DNA of 64,000 nucleotides from UBA4782 sp034430215 (GTDB lineage Bacteria; Chloroflexota; Anaerolineae; Anaerolineales; Anaerolineaceae), in contig DAOUFE010000028.1 in the NCBI GenBank assembly GCA_034430215.1, positions 29,036 to 93,035 of the forward strand, written 5' to 3'. The position numbers were made by a program, and so were the translations under genes. The notes beneath the pieces were generated by a model. That model worked only from the letters and a program-made list of their open reading frames with translations. It did no database searches and was not told where the DNA came from. The first letter of the stretch is position 1; every line of letters begins with the position of its first letter. Shown piece by piece: positions 17,142 through 25,523 of this stretch.

Positions 17142-18931
17142 ACCAGGACAAATACAAGAGCCGTATTCAATATATCAAGTTTAGCTTCCTAGGTGTGGCA
17201 CTAATAATTTTTGCCCAGTTGGTTCGTATCCTTATTACCGGTAATGATCTTATAAGCCCAGACACTCGCTTTGTTACTTACAATCCAGAGCGTGGTGAAA
17301 TCTATGACCGACATGGCAACCTATTCGCTGGTAATCGGATTGTTTATGAAATCTCTGTCAATCTGACTACGGTTAACGCCAATCAAAATCAAGACCAGAT
17401 TGTTCAGATTCTCTTCAATGTAATTGGTAAAGATTACAGCTCAAAATTTCTTGAAGCTCAGGCATATAACGCCAGTCAGACCGATCCAGATAAAAAAATT
17501 TACTATCTACCTCTCGATGATTTCATTGATCCTGAAAAGATCACTTATTTAGAGAATTATCTAGAAGAATATGCAACGAAACGACTGGATAAAAAAGTAG
17601 CCAAGAAATTACCAGAACTCAATCTCAATGGACTTGAATGGTGGCCTCATCTTGTTCGCACTTATCCCGAATCTTCTCTGGCTTCCAATGTGATCGGTTT
17701 TGTCGCATTTCAAGATCGCACAGCTCCAACCTATTTTGGGATTGAAGAAAAATACAACCTATTACTGGCAGGGAAACCCATTACAGTGGAAGTTTCTGAT
17801 GATCCTAACAAAATGAAAGATCTCGCTGAAGTACCTCCAGGTGCGAGTCTGATTTTAACAATCGATCGGCAGATTCAAAAAAGTATGGAACAAATCATTG
17901 ACCATGCTGTCGAACGAACGGGTTCTGTTTCAGGTGTCATCGTTGTAGAAGATCCCGAAACAGGAGAAATTTTGGCAATGGCGACTAACCCACGTATGGA
18001 TCTGAACCAATATTCATCAGAATTGGAAAAGTTTCCAGAAATGGGTTCTTTCAATCGTGCTATTGGCGTCCCCTATGAACCAGGATCAGTTTTCAAGGTA
18101 ATCACGATGGCTGCTGCATTGGATGCAGGAGTAGTGACCCCTGAGACAACCTTTACCGATACCGGCATTATTTATGTAGGACAAACTGCCATCTATAACT
18201 GGGATGGCGGTGCCTGGGGATTGCAGGATATGCAAGGGTGTATGCAGCACTCATTGAATGTATGCCTGGCTTGGATTGCACAACAGATGGGCTCAGATTT
18301 GTTTTACCAGAGTCTAGAAAACTTTGGCATTGGACGCAGTACAAATATCGACCTGGATGGTGAGGTTGTGTACCCCCTCAGCATTCCGGGAGATAAATAC
18401 TGGTCAGAAAGTAACCTCGGTACCAACTCTTTTGGACAGGGTCTGGCAGCTACCCCGATCCAAATGGTGACTGCTATTTCAGCCGTAGCGAATGATGGAA
18501 AGATCATGGCTCCGCATATTGTTAAAGCTACCATTCAGGATGGGCATGTTTACGAATACACTCCCCAGGTGATGTTGACACCCATTAAAGCTGAAACCGC
18601 TCATACTCTTACGAATATGTTGGCAAATTCGTTAGAAGAAGAAGCCTCGACAGCGCTGGTAGACGGTTATCGTGTTGCTGGCAAGACAGGTACAGGTGAA
18701 ATTGCTATCCCAGGCGAAGGCTATGTAACCGAACTCACCAACGCCTCCTTTGTGGGTTGGGGTCCAACTGATGATCCAAAATTTCTCGTTTACATCTGGC
18801 TGGAAAAACCAACATCTGATCGATGGGGTTCGATTGTAGCGGCTCCAGTTTTTGCAGAAGTAGTACAAAAACTGGTTGTTTATATGAATATTCCACCTGA
18901 CGAAATCCGTCAGGAGTTGTATAGCAAATGA
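17138..18931 (+). CDS. ftsI: Division transpeptidase FtsI / PBP2-like penicillin-binding protein
   Basis: Class B penicillin-binding protein that cross-links septal peptidoglycan, 597 aa. N-terminal helix (about 15-33), dimerisation/pedestal domain beginning RGEIYDRHGNLFA, then a transpeptidase domain with the active-site Ser in PGSVFKVITMAAAL (SxxK), an SxN motif in QHSLNVCL and KTGT in VAGKTGTGEI. No PASTA domain follows. The next gene is murF: the expected murE is missing here. Confidence 0.94.
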   Translation: MNQDKYKSRIQYIKFSFLGVALIIFAQLVRILITGNDLISPDTRFVTYNPERGEIYDRHGNLFAGNRIVYEISVNLTTVNANQNQDQIVQILFNVIGKDYSSKFLEAQAYNASQTDPDKKIYYLPLDDFIDPEKITYLENYLEEYATKRLDKKVAKKLPELNLNGLEWWPHLVRTYPESSLASNVIGFVAFQDRTAPTYFGIEEKYNLLLAGKPITVEVSDDPNKMKDLAEVPPGASLILTIDRQIQKSMEQIIDHAVERTGSVSGVIVVEDPETGEILAMATNPRMDLNQYSSELEKFPEMGSFNRAIGVPYEPGSVFKVITMAAALDAGVVTPETTFTDTGIIYVGQTAIYNWDGGAWGLQDMQGCMQHSLNVCLAWIAQQMGSDLFYQSLENFGIGRSTNIDLDGEVVYPLSIPGDKYWSESNLGTNSFGQGLAATPIQMVTAISAVANDGKIMAPHIVKATIQDGHVYEYTPQVMLTPIKAETAHTLTNMLANSLEEEASTALVDGYRVAGKTGTGEIAIPGEGYVTELTNASFVGWGPTDDPKFLVYIWLEKPTSDRWGSIVAAPVFAEVVQKLVVYMNIPPDEIRQELYSK

Positions 18932-18938
18932 GGAAAAT

Positions 18939-20360
18939 GTGTTTACTGTAAACGTAATTTTAGAAGCGCTTACCGGTTCAACTAGCCCCAATGCGACAGG
19001 AATGATCAATGGGGCTGCGATTGATTCACGACAGGTAAGCCAAAACAGTATTTTCTTTGCGATTCCCGGTGAACAGGTGGATGGTCATGATTTTGTTGCG
19101 GATGCTTTCAGACACGGAGCTTCCTGCGCAATTATCCAAAAAGATAGCCCTCTCCCCTTCCCTGTTCTCGATGTGCGAAATGGAAAACTTCCAGAAGAAT
19201 TTGATTATTCTCAGACTCCGTTTTGTATCCGAGTTGAGAATTCAACAAGCGCATTACAAAAGATTGCCACATTCTGGCGGCAACAATTGAATTTACGGGT
19301 TATTGGTATTACGGGCAGTGTAGGAAAATCAACCACCAAAGAATTGGTCGCTGCGGTGCTCAGCCAACGTTTTTATACGCTGAAAAATCCTGGCAATATG
19401 AACAATGAAATTGGTTTGCCGCTTACAATTTTGCAGCTTTCAAAAGAACATAGCCATGCCGTTCTCGAAATGGGTTTTTATGTTCCAGGTGAGATTGCAT
19501 TCCTATGCGAAATTGCCAAACCTCAAATTGGCGTGGTCACAAATATTGGAACTGTCCATGCTGAGCGCGCTGGTTCACAAGCAGATATCGCACGAGGTAA
19601 ATCCGAGCTGGTTCAGAAGCTTCCCTCTGCTCCAGAAGGAGTTGCCATCCTGAATTATGATGATCCCTGGGTTCGTGGAATGGCAGAAAAAACCAGCGCC
19701 TCGGTGTTCACCTATGGTCTTGACCCAGAAGCAGACTTATGGGCAGATAATGTGGTTGGCATGGGATTGGAAGGTATTCGTTTTCAGCTTCATTATAAAA
19801 ATGAAGTACTGCATGTACGGGTTCCGCTTATCGGCAGACACTCTGTGCATACCGTTTTACGCGCAACAGCAGTTGGGTTAGTTGAAGGACTGACCTGGCA
19901 AGAAATACTGAACGGAATGCGAGAAAGCCACATGCAGTTGCGTTTAGTTGTTGTGCAAACCCCTAAAAAGGCGATCATTCTGGATGACACCTATAACGCC
20001 TCACCAGAATCAACCTTGGCAGCTCTGAATCTGTTGGGCGATATGACCGGTAATAAAATTGCTGTGCTTGGCGATATGCTAGAGCTTGGCATCTATGAAC
20101 AGACTGGTCATGAAATGGTCGGAAATAGAGCTGCTCAAATCTGCAATCAGCTCTTTACGGTAGGTCCTCGTGCACAGATGATCGCTTCAGCTGCTCAAAA
20201 ATCAGGTATGCCCAAAGAGAACATTTTCACCATCGAAGATACTGATCATGCGGTGGAGCTTTTGCGAAACAAATTTATGGAAGGAGATGTAGTTTTGATC
20301 AAAGGTTCACATGGACTGCATATGGAGCAGATCGTAGCTGCTTTGGAGGAAAAAGAATGA
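18939..20360 (+). CDS. murF: UDP-MurNAc-tripeptide:D-Ala-D-Ala ligase MurF
   Basis: Adds D-Ala-D-Ala to the UDP-MurNAc tripeptide in the cytoplasm, 473 aa. The N-terminal substrate domain has DSRQVSQNSIFFAIPGEQVDGHDF, the central ATPase domain GITGSVGKSTTKEL and KNPGNMNNEIGLP, and the C-terminal domain DDTYNASPESTLAAL, which is MurF-specific. The likely start is GTG 18939, 7 nt after the ftsI stop, with AGGA at 18931-18934. The stop overlaps mraY (ATGA). It is MurF rather than MurE because the DNPR motif of meso-DAP-type MurE is absent. Confidence 0.93.
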   Translation: MFTVNVILEALTGSTSPNATGMINGAAIDSRQVSQNSIFFAIPGEQVDGHDFVADAFRHGASCAIIQKDSPLPFPVLDVRNGKLPEEFDYSQTPFCIRVENSTSALQKIATFWRQQLNLRVIGITGSVGKSTTKELVAAVLSQRFYTLKNPGNMNNEIGLPLTILQLSKEHSHAVLEMGFYVPGEIAFLCEIAKPQIGVVTNIGTVHAERAGSQADIARGKSELVQKLPSAPEGVAILNYDDPWVRGMAEKTSASVFTYGLDPEADLWADNVVGMGLEGIRFQLHYKNEVLHVRVPLIGRHSVHTVLRATAVGLVEGLTWQEILNGMRESHMQLRLVVVQTPKKAIILDDTYNASPESTLAALNLLGDMTGNKIAVLGDMLELGIYEQTGHEMVGNRAAQICNQLFTVGPRAQMIASAAQKSGMPKENIFTIEDTDHAVELLRNKFMEGDVVLIKGSHGLHMEQIVAALEEKE

Positions 20361-21349
20361 CGGAAACTGCCTTAGCTCTTTCATTGACGACTCTGGCTTT
20401 CATGATGACAGTCATTTGGGGTGGTCCTTTACTGCGTATTTTACGTCATTTCCATATTGGCAAACTAATTCGAGTAGAAGGTCCTGATAGCCATTTCTCG
20501 AAAATGGGTACCCCTACTATGGGCGGAATAATGATCATCTTGCCAGTGCTCCTTCTCACCCTTCTGATGAATGCGGCAACACTTATCGGTCTGGATGTAT
20601 TTGGTCGCGCCATCATTATTCCTCTTACAGCAATGGTGGGATTTGGACTTTTAGGTGCAATAGACGATTGGGAAGGAATTCGTGGCAAAAGACGTGGTCT
20701 GGGAATGCGAGCCCGAACAAAATTCCTGATACAGGTAGTTTTTGCTGTGATCCTGGCGTTGGGGTTGAAATACCTGCTCGGAGTTCCAGAAATTTACTGG
20801 CCTGGTTATGATCGCCCAATCTGGATTGGTATCTGGTATATCCCGCTGGCTGCCTTCATTATTGTAGGTGCATCGAACGCTGTCAATTTTACCGATGGTT
20901 TGGATGGACTTGCAGGCTTGATTGCAGCAACTGCATTCACTGCGTATGGCGCAATTGCCATTTTGCAGGGTCAGGTCTTCATCTCACGTTTCTGTTTTAC
21001 GATCGTAGGTTCATTATTTGGTTTTTTGTGGTGGAACGTGCACCCTGCCGAGTTATTTATGGGAGATACTGGTTCACTGTCACTAGGCGCAACAATTGGT
21101 GTCATCTCATTAATGACAGGTCAATGGCTTCTATTACCATTGATCCTCGTCATTCCAGTAAGCGAAGTTATCAGTGTGATCTTGCAAATTATTTACTTCC
21201 GTATCACAAAGGGAAAACGCCTTTTCAAAATGGCACCTTTGCATCACCACTTTGAGCTCCTCGGCTGGAGCGAAACCCAGGTAGTACAGCGTTTCTGGGT
21301 GATCAGTCTTTTATTTGCGATGTTAGGAATTGCGGTGGCATTAGTATGA
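20357..21349 (+). CDS. mraY: Phospho-MurNAc-pentapeptide transferase MraY
   Basis: Integral membrane enzyme that makes lipid I from UDP-MurNAc-pentapeptide and undecaprenyl phosphate, 330 aa with about ten helices. Catalytic motifs are seen: the pre-loop GTPTMGGIMII, FGLLGAIDDWEGIR (DD pair), NAVNFTDGLDGLAGL, FMGDTGSLSLGA and the C-terminal MAPLHHHFELLGWSE with its His cluster. Four-base ATGA overlaps join it to murF and murD. Confidence 0.96.
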   Translation: MTETALALSLTTLAFMMTVIWGGPLLRILRHFHIGKLIRVEGPDSHFSKMGTPTMGGIMIILPVLLLTLLMNAATLIGLDVFGRAIIIPLTAMVGFGLLGAIDDWEGIRGKRRGLGMRARTKFLIQVVFAVILALGLKYLLGVPEIYWPGYDRPIWIGIWYIPLAAFIIVGASNAVNFTDGLDGLAGLIAATAFTAYGAIAILQGQVFISRFCFTIVGSLFGFLWWNVHPAELFMGDTGSLSLGATIGVISLMTGQWLLLPLILVIPVSEVISVILQIIYFRITKGKRLFKMAPLHHHFELLGWSETQVVQRFWVISLLFAMLGIAVALV

Positions 21350-22728
21350 GTGATTCAAATTGGCAAGGCAAGAAAATTGTTGTGCTTGGAGCAGCTCGAC
21401 AAGGGTTGGCTTTAGCAGGTTATCTTGCCATGCATAATGCCAGGGTTGTTTTGAATGACATGAAAACCCCTGATCAACTTTCTGGTAATCTTCAGACACT
21501 ACGCCAGATGGGTGTTGAAATGGTGTTTGGCTCCCATCCATTGGAATTATTGGATAATGCACAGATGGTATGCCTTTCCGGTGGAATCCCTCTTTCCCTT
21601 CCTATCGTGCAAAAAGCAATGCAATCTGGGATCAAGCTCTCCAATGATTCGCAAATTTTCATGGAAGCCGTCCCATGCAAGACCATTGGAATTACCGGTT
21701 CTGCTGGAAAAACCACCACCACTACGCTTGTTGGTCGTATGGCAGAAGCAGACCAAAAATGCATTGTATGGGTTGGAGGAAATATTGGCTTACCTCTCAT
21801 TTCACTCGTAGATCAAATGAAGAGTGATGACCTGGTGGTAATGGAGCTTTCCAGCTTCCAGCTCGAACAAATGACCATCAGCCCCAACGTTGCTGCGGTA
21901 CTGAACATCACACCAAATCATCTTGATCGTCATAAAACAATGCAGGCGTACACAGCAGCAAAAAGCCATATTCTGATCCATCAGAAACCTGGCGATGTTG
22001 CAGTTTTGAACCGGGACGATGAAGGCTCATGGAGCTTGAAAGAAAAAATTATTGGCCGGCAATATTCGTTTGGATTTGATAAGCCATCATATCCATATTA
22101 TGGAACGAGCATTCACAATGATTGGATCTATCTTTCTTCCGGCACTCATGAAGAAAAACTTATGCCGCGAAATTTGATCCTTCTGAAGGGGGAACACAAC
22201 CTGTCAAATATTTTAGCAGCCTGTGCCATTGCAGCTGCAGCGGGTTTCTCGGCGGAATCAATGATTGCTGGTGTGGCAGGTTTCAATGGAGTACCTCATC
22301 GACTTGAATTAGTGAGGGTGCTGCATGGTGTAGCCTGGTACAACGATTCAATAGCGACGGCACCTGAGCGTACAATGGCGGCGATCCATTCCTTCCAGGA
22401 ACCTATTGTGTTGATGTTAGGTGGGAGGGATAAGAAACTCCCCTGGGAGCCATTGATCGCACTGATCAATGACCGGGTTGATCATGTTGTTCTTTTTGGT
22501 GAAGCCGGTTCGATGATCGAAAGGATGTTAAAAGAGGTTCAAGGAAAAGAAAGACCATATTCGGTTTCACTTCATGAGAAATTAGAGGATGCAATTGTTG
22601 CTGCCCATCAGGTAGCACAAACAGGTGATGTAGTTTTACTTTCCCCTGGTTGCACGAGTTTTGATGCGTTCAAGGATTTTGAAGAGAGAGGTGAGAAGTT
22701 TCGACAATGGGTCAACAGTCTTTCGTAA
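21346..22728 (+). CDS. murD: UDP-MurNAc-L-Ala:D-Glu ligase MurD
   Basis: Adds D-glutamate to UDP-MurNAc-L-Ala, 460 aa. N-terminal Rossmann-like UDP domain (KKIVVLGAARQGLALAGYL), ATPase P-loop GITGSAGKTTTTTLVG, then ELSSFQLEQM and NHLDRHKTMQAYTAAK, all diagnostic of MurD. The C-terminal domain has GVPHRLELV, NDSIATAPERTMAAI and LSPGCTSFDAFKDFEERG. The ftsW start lies 22 nt inside its end. Confidence 0.96.
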   Translation: MSDSNWQGKKIVVLGAARQGLALAGYLAMHNARVVLNDMKTPDQLSGNLQTLRQMGVEMVFGSHPLELLDNAQMVCLSGGIPLSLPIVQKAMQSGIKLSNDSQIFMEAVPCKTIGITGSAGKTTTTTLVGRMAEADQKCIVWVGGNIGLPLISLVDQMKSDDLVVMELSSFQLEQMTISPNVAAVLNITPNHLDRHKTMQAYTAAKSHILIHQKPGDVAVLNRDDEGSWSLKEKIIGRQYSFGFDKPSYPYYGTSIHNDWIYLSSGTHEEKLMPRNLILLKGEHNLSNILAACAIAAAAGFSAESMIAGVAGFNGVPHRLELVRVLHGVAWYNDSIATAPERTMAAIHSFQEPIVLMLGGRDKKLPWEPLIALINDRVDHVVLFGEAGSMIERMLKEVQGKERPYSVSLHEKLEDAIVAAHQVAQTGDVVLLSPGCTSFDAFKDFEERGEKFRQWVNSLS

Positions 22729-23957
22729 ATACACAGTACTCACATAAAGCAACCCGTCCTCAATCCTTGCGATTGAAATTGGATCTGCCGCTGCTTATAT
22801 GTGTGTTTGCTCTCCTCCTGATCGGGATACTCTTTGTGTATTCCTCCAGTTGGAATTATGTACTGCGTGAGGATTCTTCAGCATCCTATATTCTTCAAAG
22901 ACAGCTTGTCTTTATTGGTATTGGGCTGGTTTGTGCCATAATTGCCAGCCGCATCGACTATCACATTTACACTCGCTGGGTATTGCTCTTCATGCTTGTC
23001 ACACTGGCAATGTTGATCGCGGTATTTCTTGTAGGTTCACAAGCACCCGGTGTTCCTACCCGTGCTCTATTCAAGAGTTCCATCCAGCCCTCAGAACTGG
23101 CAAAACTTGTGATCATCATCTATCTGGCAGTCTGGCTAAACAATCACCATGACAATTTGAATAACTTCACCTTTGGCATTTTACCCCTCCTTTCGATCAT
23201 TGGTCTCACTGGCGGTTTGATCTTCATGCAGCCCGATATCAGTGCCGCAATAACGGTTGTGTTCCTTGGTGGAGTTCTGTTCTTTCTGGCTGGTTCCAAT
23301 TTTCGTCAGGTAGTTTTTGCTCTTGCTATCGTTCTGGCAGTCGGCACCGTGTTTGTATTGATCAGCTCCACCGGACAGGAACGTATGAGCGATTACCTGA
23401 AAGGGTTGATGTCATTACAGGATGCATCTGACCATGTTCGCCGGTCATTGGAAGCGGTCGTTCGTGGCGGTTTATTTGGAGTTGGAATTGGAAAAGGCAG
23501 CACAAAATATTTGGGTCTGCCAGTGCCGTGGACAGATAGCATTTTTGCTGTAATTGCAGAAGAAACCGGCTTGATCGGTGGAATTATTGTCCTTGCCCTC
23601 TTTATTGTCATTGCCTGGCGTGGGATTCGAATTTCCAGCAATGCTCCAGACCTTCTGGGAAAAATCATTGCAGGTGGTATTACGATTTGGATCACAGTGG
23701 AAGCCTTGATCAATATTGGAGTTATGGTCAATGTTTTCCCATTTGCAGGAAACGCCCTTCCATTGGTTAGCTATGGTGGGTCGAGTATGGTAACAACTCT
23801 AACAGGTATTGGAATATTGATGAATGTTGCGCGATTTGGAAAATCGAGCAGTAAGAATATTGAGGAGAACGGATTTCATGAGGCTGTTGATTTGCGCAGG
23901 CGGGACCGGAGGCGGCGTGTATCCCGCACTCACGGTACTGCAAGCACTCGGGAGTGA
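22707..23957 (+). CDS. ftsW: Lipid II polymerase FtsW (SEDS family)
   Basis: SEDS glycosyltransferase that polymerises septal glycan with FtsI, 416 aa and about ten helices. Recognisable segments: FVYSSSWNYVL, the loop PTRALFKSSIQPSELAKLVIIIYLA, LMQPD-type FMQPDISAAI, GLFGVGIGKGSTKYLGLPVPWTDSIFAVIAEETG and ALPLVSYGGSSM. The last 27 codons, reading as an Arg-rich tail (LRRRDRRRRVSR), lie over the start of murG in another frame. The start overlaps murD. Confidence 0.94.
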   Translation: MGQQSFVNTQYSHKATRPQSLRLKLDLPLLICVFALLLIGILFVYSSSWNYVLREDSSASYILQRQLVFIGIGLVCAIIASRIDYHIYTRWVLLFMLVTLAMLIAVFLVGSQAPGVPTRALFKSSIQPSELAKLVIIIYLAVWLNNHHDNLNNFTFGILPLLSIIGLTGGLIFMQPDISAAITVVFLGGVLFFLAGSNFRQVVFALAIVLAVGTVFVLISSTGQERMSDYLKGLMSLQDASDHVRRSLEAVVRGGLFGVGIGKGSTKYLGLPVPWTDSIFAVIAEETGLIGGIIVLALFIVIAWRGIRISSNAPDLLGKIIAGGITIWITVEALINIGVMVNVFPFAGNALPLVSYGGSSMVTTLTGIGILMNVARFGKSSSKNIEENGFHEAVDLRRRDRRRRVSRTHGTASTRE

Positions 23958-24987
23958 TGCCCAACCGGTCTTATGGGTTGGCGGAGAGGGCGGTATGGAA
24001 GCCGACCTGGTAAAACGCGCCAATATCCCATTTAAAGCCATTCCCGCAGCCGGGGTGCATGGAGTTGGTCTTCGGCAGATCCCAGGTAATCTGTGGAAAT
24101 TGTTCCGCGGTTGGGCTGCATCTCGCCGCATCCTTCACAGTTTCAAACCGGATGTTCTTCTATTCACAGGAGGGTATGTTGCGGTTCCAATGGCACTGGC
24201 AGGAATTCCATATTCATCCCTATTATATGTGCCCGATATCGAGCCAGGGCTTGCATTAAAGGTCCTTGCCCGCTTCTCTGATGTCATTGCACTAACCGCA
24301 GAAGAAAGCAAGAAATTCTTTCATCATAAGAAAACAGTGGTTACTGGTTATCCCACCCGTCCTGATCTTGGAACTTGGGATCGTGAGAGTGGTCGTAAAG
24401 CGCTCAATCTGGATCCTGATCAAAAAACACTGCTTGTTTTTGGCGGGAGCAAAGGGGCACGTTCAATTAATCAGGCAGTGCTGGCGATTCTTCCTGAACT
24501 GCTTGAAAAGATGCAGGTGGTTCACATAACAGGAAACCTGGATTGGGAAACAGTCAAAGCCGAAACCCAGATGCTAAGCCCAAATACTTGTAAAAATTAC
24601 CATCCATTTCCTTATCTACACGAAGAAATGGGCGCTGCATTTGCATCTGCAGACCTGGTTGTATCACGTGCTGGGGCTTCTGTTCTGGGAGAATTACCAA
24701 GATTTGGATTACCCGCCATTCTTGTTCCATACCCATACGCCTGGCGTTATCAGAAGGTTAACGCAGAATATCTCATTTCAAAGAAAGCTGCGGTAATGCT
24801 AGAAAATGAAGCTCTTTCCACAAAACTGCTTCCTTTGATACTTGACCTGTTTCAGGATAATAACCGCCTGGCTGACATGAAGCAGGCTATGTTTAAACTT
24901 GCAAAGCCAGATGCTCCAGAAAAACTTGCAGCCATATTACGAGAATTGGCTGGTTCACAAAATCAGAATACCGGAGGAGCTGCATGA
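23878..24987 (+). CDS. murG: Lipid II-forming GlcNAc transferase MurG
   Basis: Membrane-associated GT-B enzyme that adds GlcNAc to lipid I, 369 aa. It begins MRLLICAGGTGGGVYPALTV, the glycine loop of MurG; the C-terminal UDP-GlcNAc site shows VFGGSKGARSINQAV and VVSRAGASVLGELPRFGLPAILVPYP. The open frame begins at 23824, but GAGGAG at 23862-23867 with 10-nt spacing selects ATG 23878. It overlaps ftsW by 80 nt and the CvpA-like gene by 4 nt. Confidence 0.95.
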   Translation: MRLLICAGGTGGGVYPALTVLQALGSDAQPVLWVGGEGGMEADLVKRANIPFKAIPAAGVHGVGLRQIPGNLWKLFRGWAASRRILHSFKPDVLLFTGGYVAVPMALAGIPYSSLLYVPDIEPGLALKVLARFSDVIALTAEESKKFFHHKKTVVTGYPTRPDLGTWDRESGRKALNLDPDQKTLLVFGGSKGARSINQAVLAILPELLEKMQVVHITGNLDWETVKAETQMLSPNTCKNYHPFPYLHEEMGAAFASADLVVSRAGASVLGELPRFGLPAILVPYPYAWRYQKVNAEYLISKKAAVMLENEALSTKLLPLILDLFQDNNRLADMKQAMFKLAKPDAPEKLAAILRELAGSQNQNTGGAA

Positions 24988-25523
24988 TTGGATTGAATGT
25001 TCTCTTCTGGGTTTTTGTAATTCTCTTTGCCGTCATTGGAATTACCCGCGGGTGGGCAAAAGAAGTTCTGGTTAGTTTCTCCGTAATCCTGGGGTTATTC
25101 CTCCTCAATGTGTTGGAAAAGTATGTACCCATCATTAAAGATGAAATGCTGTTGGATCCTGATGGAACTATTTTCTGGATACGCATTGGATTGATCCTCT
25201 TCCTGGTTTTCTTTGGCTATGAAACCCCTCACCTCCCCCGGCTTGCAGAAACCAATAAATTCATCCGGGAGAAATTTCAAGATTCGTTGCTGGGCTTCTT
25301 CATCGGTGGATTGAATGGATATCTTATTTTTGGTACTCTCTGGTATTTCATAGATGTTGCTGGATACCCATTTTCGATCATTACACCCCCAGTGGCAGGA
25401 ACACCTGTTGGTGATGCAGCGATCACGCTACTATCGTATCTTCCACCGGTATGGCTGGGTATCCCAGTGATCTATTTTGCGGTGGCTCTTTGTTTTGTAT
25501 TTGTATTGGTGGTTTTTATCTGA
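24984..25523 (+). CDS. CvpA-like multispanning membrane protein in the dcw cluster
   Basis: Predicted membrane protein, 179 aa, with about four or five helices (about 4-20, 28-45, 62-78, 100-125, 150-179). The N-terminal NVLFWVFVILFAVIGITRGWAKEV resembles the CvpA (colicin V production) family, whose members start with a short helix and a G-x-x-R-G-x-x-R/K-E turn. ATGA overlap with murG and a one-base TGATG overlap with murC show firm integration in the operon. A role in envelope assembly is inferred from position only; function unknown. Confidence 0.7.
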   Translation: MIGLNVLFWVFVILFAVIGITRGWAKEVLVSFSVILGLFLLNVLEKYVPIIKDEMLLDPDGTIFWIRIGLILFLVFFGYETPHLPRLAETNKFIREKFQDSLLGFFIGGLNGYLIFGTLWYFIDVAGYPFSIITPPVAGTPVGDAAITLLSYLPPVWLGIPVIYFAVALCFVFVLVVFI

